From Myotis daubentonii (Eukaryota > Chordata > Mammalia > Chiroptera > Vespertilionidae), in contig NC_081850.1 of the NCBI RefSeq assembly GCF_963259705.1, forward strand, positions 37,599,667 through 37,663,666: 64,000 nt of DNA, written 5' to 3'. A model generated the notes under the pieces. It saw only the letters and a list, made by a program, of their open reading frames with translations, searched no databases and was not told the origin of the DNA. This document shows positions 59,725 to 64,000 of this stretch, in pieces (the first letter of the stretch is position 1; each line of letters begins with the position of its first letter). The position numbers were made by a program, and so were the translations under genes.

Positions 59725-60030
59725 TTGTGTTTGCACAGTGCTCTTTTGCAACTAGAAAAAAAATTATTCTTACAATGAGATTTTTATAATCAAATGGGAA
59801 AATGCTTATCACATAAATGTTCAGTGAAAAATGCTGGGTAAGATGGTATTATAATATATTCAGTATGCAAATGAATGGAACAAGAGGTGGCAGCAAATAT
59901 GCCATAATGGTGGAGTTGCCTAAGGTTGGTAGAATTGAGTAATTTTATCTTCTGATTCTTACTTTTTGGTACTTTCCAGATATTTGTACAGGAAGCATCT
60001 ATAACCAGAAGGAAAAAACTTTAAAGGCTT
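59725..60030 (+). mobile_element. Old L1 3' end fragment, sense
   Basis: The order atgggaaaatgcttatcac, aatgttcagtgaaaaatgc, attataatatattcagtatg is typical for old L1 3' regions. It ends about 290 bases before the PIP5K1B coding exon. Confidence 0.55.
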
Positions 60031-60318
60031 TGTAGAAAGAAACTTTATGGGTTGGCCTTCCATAGCATCTTTCCTATGGAGTAAAGTATGCTACTAAAAT
60101 GATTTAGAAGTAAAGATTTATTTTGGAAAGATTGGGGACCACTGATTTTTCTTTCTTTTTTTAGTATTCTGAGAAATCTCTTCCTTTCTTGGAGATAGCA
60201 GCAATAAACAACAAAAATGTACTTAACCAAAATAGATCCTCTCAGTTAGCAATATTATCGGCATATTGTATCTGAGAGTACAGCTGTAAATTCAAATAGG
60301 GAATCTTTTCTCTTGCAG

Positions 60319-60387
60319 ATGTCGTCGGCTGGGGACAGTGGAGATGCAGCACCTGGCAAACAAAACGAAGAAAAGACCTATAAAAAG
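60319..60387 (+). CDS. PIP5K1B: PIP5K1B, first coding exon (partial gene)
   Basis: Twenty-three codons starting at ATG and ending in phase 0. The peptide begins MSSAGDSGDAAPGKQNEEK and ends TYKK, which matches the N terminus of phosphatidylinositol 4-phosphate 5-kinase type-1 beta with a few substitutions near the start. The enzyme phosphorylates PI4P to PI(4,5)P2 at membranes, affecting actin, endocytosis and signalling. The acceptor is strong (ttttctcttgcag) and the ATG follows it directly; the donor is AAG/gtgagc. The kinase domain is encoded by later exons outside the window. The host gene spans PABIR1, as in human, which supports the assignment. Confidence 0.93.
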
Positions 60388-60471
60388 GTGAGCGAGTGTT
60401 TGATTTTCTTGCCTCAGTTCAGAAAGAATGTTAATATCGTTACAGGTTCTTGTATGTAAGTTACTTCCTTC

Positions 60472-60905
60472 GCTTCTTACTGCTGCTATAACAAAGTGCC
60501 ATACACTTGGTGGCTTAGACAGCACAAATGTATTATCTTCTGTCGGAGTCTGACTGCGGGCCTGCTTTCCTTTCTGGGGGCCCTAGGGGCTGAACCCATG
60601 TTCTTGTCTCTTCCAGCTTTTCGAGGCGGCCTGCATTCCCTGTGTCATGACTCACTTCCAACTTCAAAGCCAGAGAAGGCTGGTCTTTCCCGGGCTGTAT
60701 TACCCTCACACTTTAAAGAGCCCTTGTGATTACACCGAGCCCTCCTGGCTAATCCTGGATCATCCCTTTATTTTAAAGTCAGCTGATTATCGACCTTAAT
60801 TTCTTCACCCGTAACTCCTTGTTGTCATGTTACATAACATATTCAAAATCCCAAGGGTTAGGACACGAACATTTTTGTGGGCCATTTTTCTGCCCACCAG
60901 TGACT
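60472..60905 (-). mobile_element. MaLR (MLT1-type) LTR
   Basis: Plus-strand order tgctgctataacaaagtgcc, ggtggcttagac, ttccagcttttcgagg, aagagcccttgtgattac, ggttaggacacgaacat and tttctgcccacc is the reverse complement of a MaLR LTR. It lies just 3' of the PIP5K1B first coding exon, beginning about 85 bases after the donor. Confidence 0.8.
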
Positions 60906-62280
60906 ATGAAATAGAACACTGACAGAAGGTAGTCCTTTGAAGACCCTTCTTATTCCTAAGAAGAAGGCCCTTATGGGTGTGCAGTGTTCTGTGTTCGGGT
61001 GAATCCTTTAATTGACTCACTACTTTCCATCAAAATGTTCAACATTTTCTACCTCTGTATTTGAAAAAATATTTTTAAAGATGAAATTCTCTCCCACCTC
61101 TTTCCAAGCCTCTCAGATTTTGTGTTTGCAGCTCACGCCACAAAATCTCCTTCCAGACTTCCCAGGGTACATGACCTTACTACTCTTTCACTTTGCTAAC
61201 CCTTGGCTCCTAGCAACCAAGCTGATATCCAGAAACATCACTGGGTAGTCTACGTCCCCAAGCACCACTACTCGTGATTTTAAATTGACTATGCATTTTA
61301 GCTTTTTAAAAGTCCTTGTCATCCTTTCCCCTTGGGACTAGGAAGCTTATGTATCAAAGGGTTATTATATCTTAACTTGCCCTTTTACATTTCACTCTTT
61401 AACGGAGAGCTAGCGAGAAGTTTTGTCACAAAGTACACGAGCCATTTGATCTGTCCGTATGTTCAGGTCATGAAACTAACAGGAACTCGTCGTGTTTCCT
61501 GTTCCATTTTCATGTAGGAAAATATGCCCTTTTTCCTGGTATATCTTATCTTCTGACTTTTCTCCTCAGCGAAACCTAGAAATATAAACGGGGAGGTTGC
61601 TATCCTAAGCGATGTTATGCTTGGGGAAGAGTAGGGTGAAGATCCAAGCACTCAGACATCATAATATGTGTGTTATAAAATGTGTGCCTCTGGCCTAAGC
61701 CAACAATACACTATTTATTTTTAGACACCGGTGGAAAACCAAATCCTGTCTCCTTTACTCCAGACTTCTTGTAAAGTCAGTCAAGCATGAGACCAGCACA
61801 GAGAAGGCCAGTGGCCAGCCTGTCATTGCTTCCCATCACTTTCAGGCAGTTGTCTCAGTCAGCATCAAATGCACTACGATTCTTGACTGGATTCTGACTT
61901 TCGGGAGCTCTTTAGTGATGCAAAAGTAATAGAATGTGGCCGTGCCATCCTAGAGTTTGCTAAGCATACCCTGCCCAAGAATTTAGTAAAGTAAGTTTTT
62001 AATCATACTAGAGGTATGCTATGATGAGTGTCTCTAAAGGGTATCTGACTTGGCAATGTTGGGAAGGTTATGAAACTAAAAACCAGATCCTAAGAGAGCA
62101 AATAATTCCAATAAGTACGAGAAGATGCAGGAAATTTAAGAAAACAAAAGAACCCAATGATATTTTTTTTTAATGTGTGATGGCATGGGGATGCTTTTGA
62201 TGGTCTCTAATTTTAAAAGGAATATAAACAATGGAGGAGAAGGTATGCAGTCTCTGTATAAGAAAAGCACCAAAAAGATA
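60906..62280. other. PIP5K1B intron downstream of first coding exon
   Basis: No further exon is recognised: the next PIP5K1B coding segment is not present up to 64000. The intervals 62491-63216 and 63694-64000 are likewise featureless apart from the SINEs and hAT element listed. Confidence 0.45.
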
Positions 62281-62289
62281 GCACAGCAC

Positions 62290-62490
62290 AGCTGGTGTGG
62301 CTCTGTGGTTGAGCATGGACCTATGAACCAGGAGGTCACAGTTCGATTCCTGGTCAGGGCACATACCCAAGTTGTAGGCTTGATCCCCAGTAGGGGTCGT
62401 GCAGGATCAATGATTCTCTCTCTCATTGATGTTTCTATCTCTATCTCCCTCTCCCTTCCTCTCTGAAATCAATAAAAATATATTTTTACA
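62290..62490 (+). mobile_element. Ves SINE
   Basis: Forward copy with head cagctggtgtggctctgtgg, B-box-like GTTCGATTCC and the tctgaaatcaataaaaatat end. A short acagcacag direct repeat flanks it. Confidence 0.88.
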
Positions 62491-63228
62491 AAATACAGCA
62501 CAGTGCCTAGGACTTGAGTCCTCGATAAACATGGTGCTGATATGCACAGCAAGAAGGGATCATGTAGAGAAAATGTTCCTTTACTGGCTGGTAAAAGCCC
62601 AGCTGAATTATTTAATTTAACTCTTCTCAGTTAAGCAAAAAGATCCTGAAACTGGTGGTGTTCATGTGAGGGTAGAAGACGGGATAATAGAGTCACATTA
62701 ACTATAGCAAATATGTTTATCCCTAAGCCCAGGTGAGCCATTTCCTAGATGAAAGAACTTGAAGCTAGAATAGGAAAACCACTGAGTGTGAGCTTTGAGA
62801 AATCAGAACAAAGGAAAAATTGTCCAAAGACAGGAGATAAGCAAATATCAACCCTATCTTCTGAATGAGGAAAAGGTACATTCTGGAAACCAGATGTGAG
62901 ATTGCTCCTCAACATAAATTGAGCAAGAATTAGTAAACATGTAGTGTATGTACATTCAGAAAAGAAACACGTCTTCCACAAACCTGCAGAACTTCATAAA
63001 GATATAGTTTATGTCAAATGAACTACATTTGCTATTATGAGCAAGTCATTAAATTAATTGCTGATAAGGAGAATGCTCAGGTTTTATGAATCTTGATTTA
63101 AAGGCTCCTGGAAGATTCTTATGGCATCCTTTCAGACAAGGTAGAGAAATATGGGTTAGATATTATGATTAGTGTGCTATACCTGATTGGACTAATGTTC
63201 CCAAAGAATGGCGGCTTTGCTCCCTATT

Positions 63229-63446
63229 TTTTAAAATATTTTTTATTGATTTCAGAGAGGAAGGGAGAGAAAGAGAGAGATAGAAACATCAATGATGAAA
63301 GAGAATCATTGATCAGCTTATTCCTGCATGCCCCCTAATGGGGATCGAGCCTGTAACCTGGGTATGTGCCCTTGACCAGAATCAAACCCAGGACCTTTCA
63401 GTCCACAGGCCGATGCTCTCTCCACTGAGCCAAACCAGCTAGGGCC
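63229..63446 (-). mobile_element. Ves SINE
   Basis: Reverse copy ending in the tRNA-like head ggccctagctggtttggctc. Target duplication TTGCTCCCTATT at 63217-63228 and TTGTTCCCTATT at 63449-63460 (11 of 12 match). Confidence 0.9.
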
Positions 63447-63469
63447 ATTTGTTCCCTATTGACTTAGCC

Positions 63470-63685
63470 CAGTCGTGGGTAAACTACGGCCTGCGGGCCG
63501 GATCCAGCCCGTTTGAAATGAATAAAACTAAAAAAAAGAAAAAGACCGTACCCTTTTATGTAATGATGTTTACTTTGAATTTATATTAGTTCACACAAAC
63601 ACTCCATCCATGCTTTTGTTCCGGCCCTCCGGTCCAGTTTAAGAACCCATTGTGGCCCTCGAGTCAAAAAGTTTGCCCACCCTTG
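63470..63685 (-). mobile_element. Short non-autonomous hAT element (family A)
   Basis: The reverse complement of the element at 24416, nearly base for base. A perfect 8-bp duplication ACTTAGCC flanks it (63462-63469, 63686-63693), which fixes the ends and the superfamily. Confidence 0.93.
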
Positions 63686-64000
63686 ACTTAGCCTCTACCA
63701 GCAGGATGCATGAGTTGACCCTGTGTAGCTTAACATTTTTCACCCATGACCATAATAAAAGCATAAAAGCTGTGACAAAAAATGGGAATGAGAACTAATA
63801 GACTAGATGAGTGTCATCAAGGCCACCAACCATTTTATTAACTGTTGTCCCTTTTACAAATACCTTAAAGTTAAAATTTTCCCCCAGTCCTAACTATGGG
63901 GTTTGCACCTTTTTAATAAGAAGCTTTGATGACCCCATCAGGTTTTTGCCTATGACTGAAGCCAATCTATAAGCCCCAGGTTAAGAACTGTCCCCTACCG

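Larger units (their letters stand above)
55287..60318 (+). other. Predicted PIP5K1B intron between leader exon and first coding exon
   Basis: A 5032-base gt...ag interval between the two predicted exons. It holds L1 fragments (55572-55896, 56568-56793, 57060-57560, 59725-60030), an L2 remnant (58040-58620) and a Ves SINE (59389-59577). The intervals 55900-56550, 56811-57059 and 58621-59388 are AT-rich; nothing further was recognised in them. Confidence 0.5.

Noticed and set aside
62006..62030. ATACTAGAGG motif resembling a Helitron 3' end in reverse
   Set aside because: No hairpin follows and no matching 5' end was seen.

Overview
This window reads as nuclear DNA of a vespertilionid (evening/mouse-eared type) bat. 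The evidence is its repeats. It has many Ves SINEs (a tRNA-derived SINE of bats), three Helitrons with HeliBat-type ends (bats of this family are the mammals known for Helitrons), SPIN hAT transposons, other short hAT elements, and L1, L2, MIR and MaLR remnants of a placental genome. The species cannot be named from the sequence.

The locus is the 5' part of PIP5K1B on the + strand. The first coding exon (60319-60387) matches the start of PIP5K1B and is followed by a consensus splice donor. A likely 5' UTR exon lies at 55202-55286. Nested in an upstream intron, on the same strand, is the intronless gene PABIR1 (FAM122A), a PP2A-B55 inhibitor. It has an open reading frame of 284 codons (17118-17972) and its own CpG-rich promoter. 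The same nested arrangement is known in human. The rest is intron and mobile DNA; no RNA gene, CRISPR array or bacterial-type gene was seen.

Layout. 1-16.4 kb: intron with Ves SINEs, SPIN copies, an antisense L1 5' region, a solo LTR, MIRs, and a nearly intact ORF1-only L1 (HAL1-like) at 12240-14135 flanked by a perfect target duplication. 16.4-19 kb: PABIR1 with promoter and probable 3' UTR. 19-55 kb: intron with L2, L1, MIR, hAT and three Helitrons; a 24-bp perfect hairpin and a GC-rich minisatellite sit inside the largest Helitron. 55-64 kb: the two PIP5K1B exons and more intron with L1, MaLR and Ves SINEs.

No previously undescribed system could be demonstrated. The most interesting items are the HAL1-like element that shares its 3' tail with young L1 copies in the same window, the Helitron with internal hairpin and repeats, the clean SPIN and hAT insertions with 8-bp duplications, two tiny overlapping upstream ORFs in the PIP5K1B leader exon, and a three-codon deletion in PABIR1 relative to the human protein as remembered.
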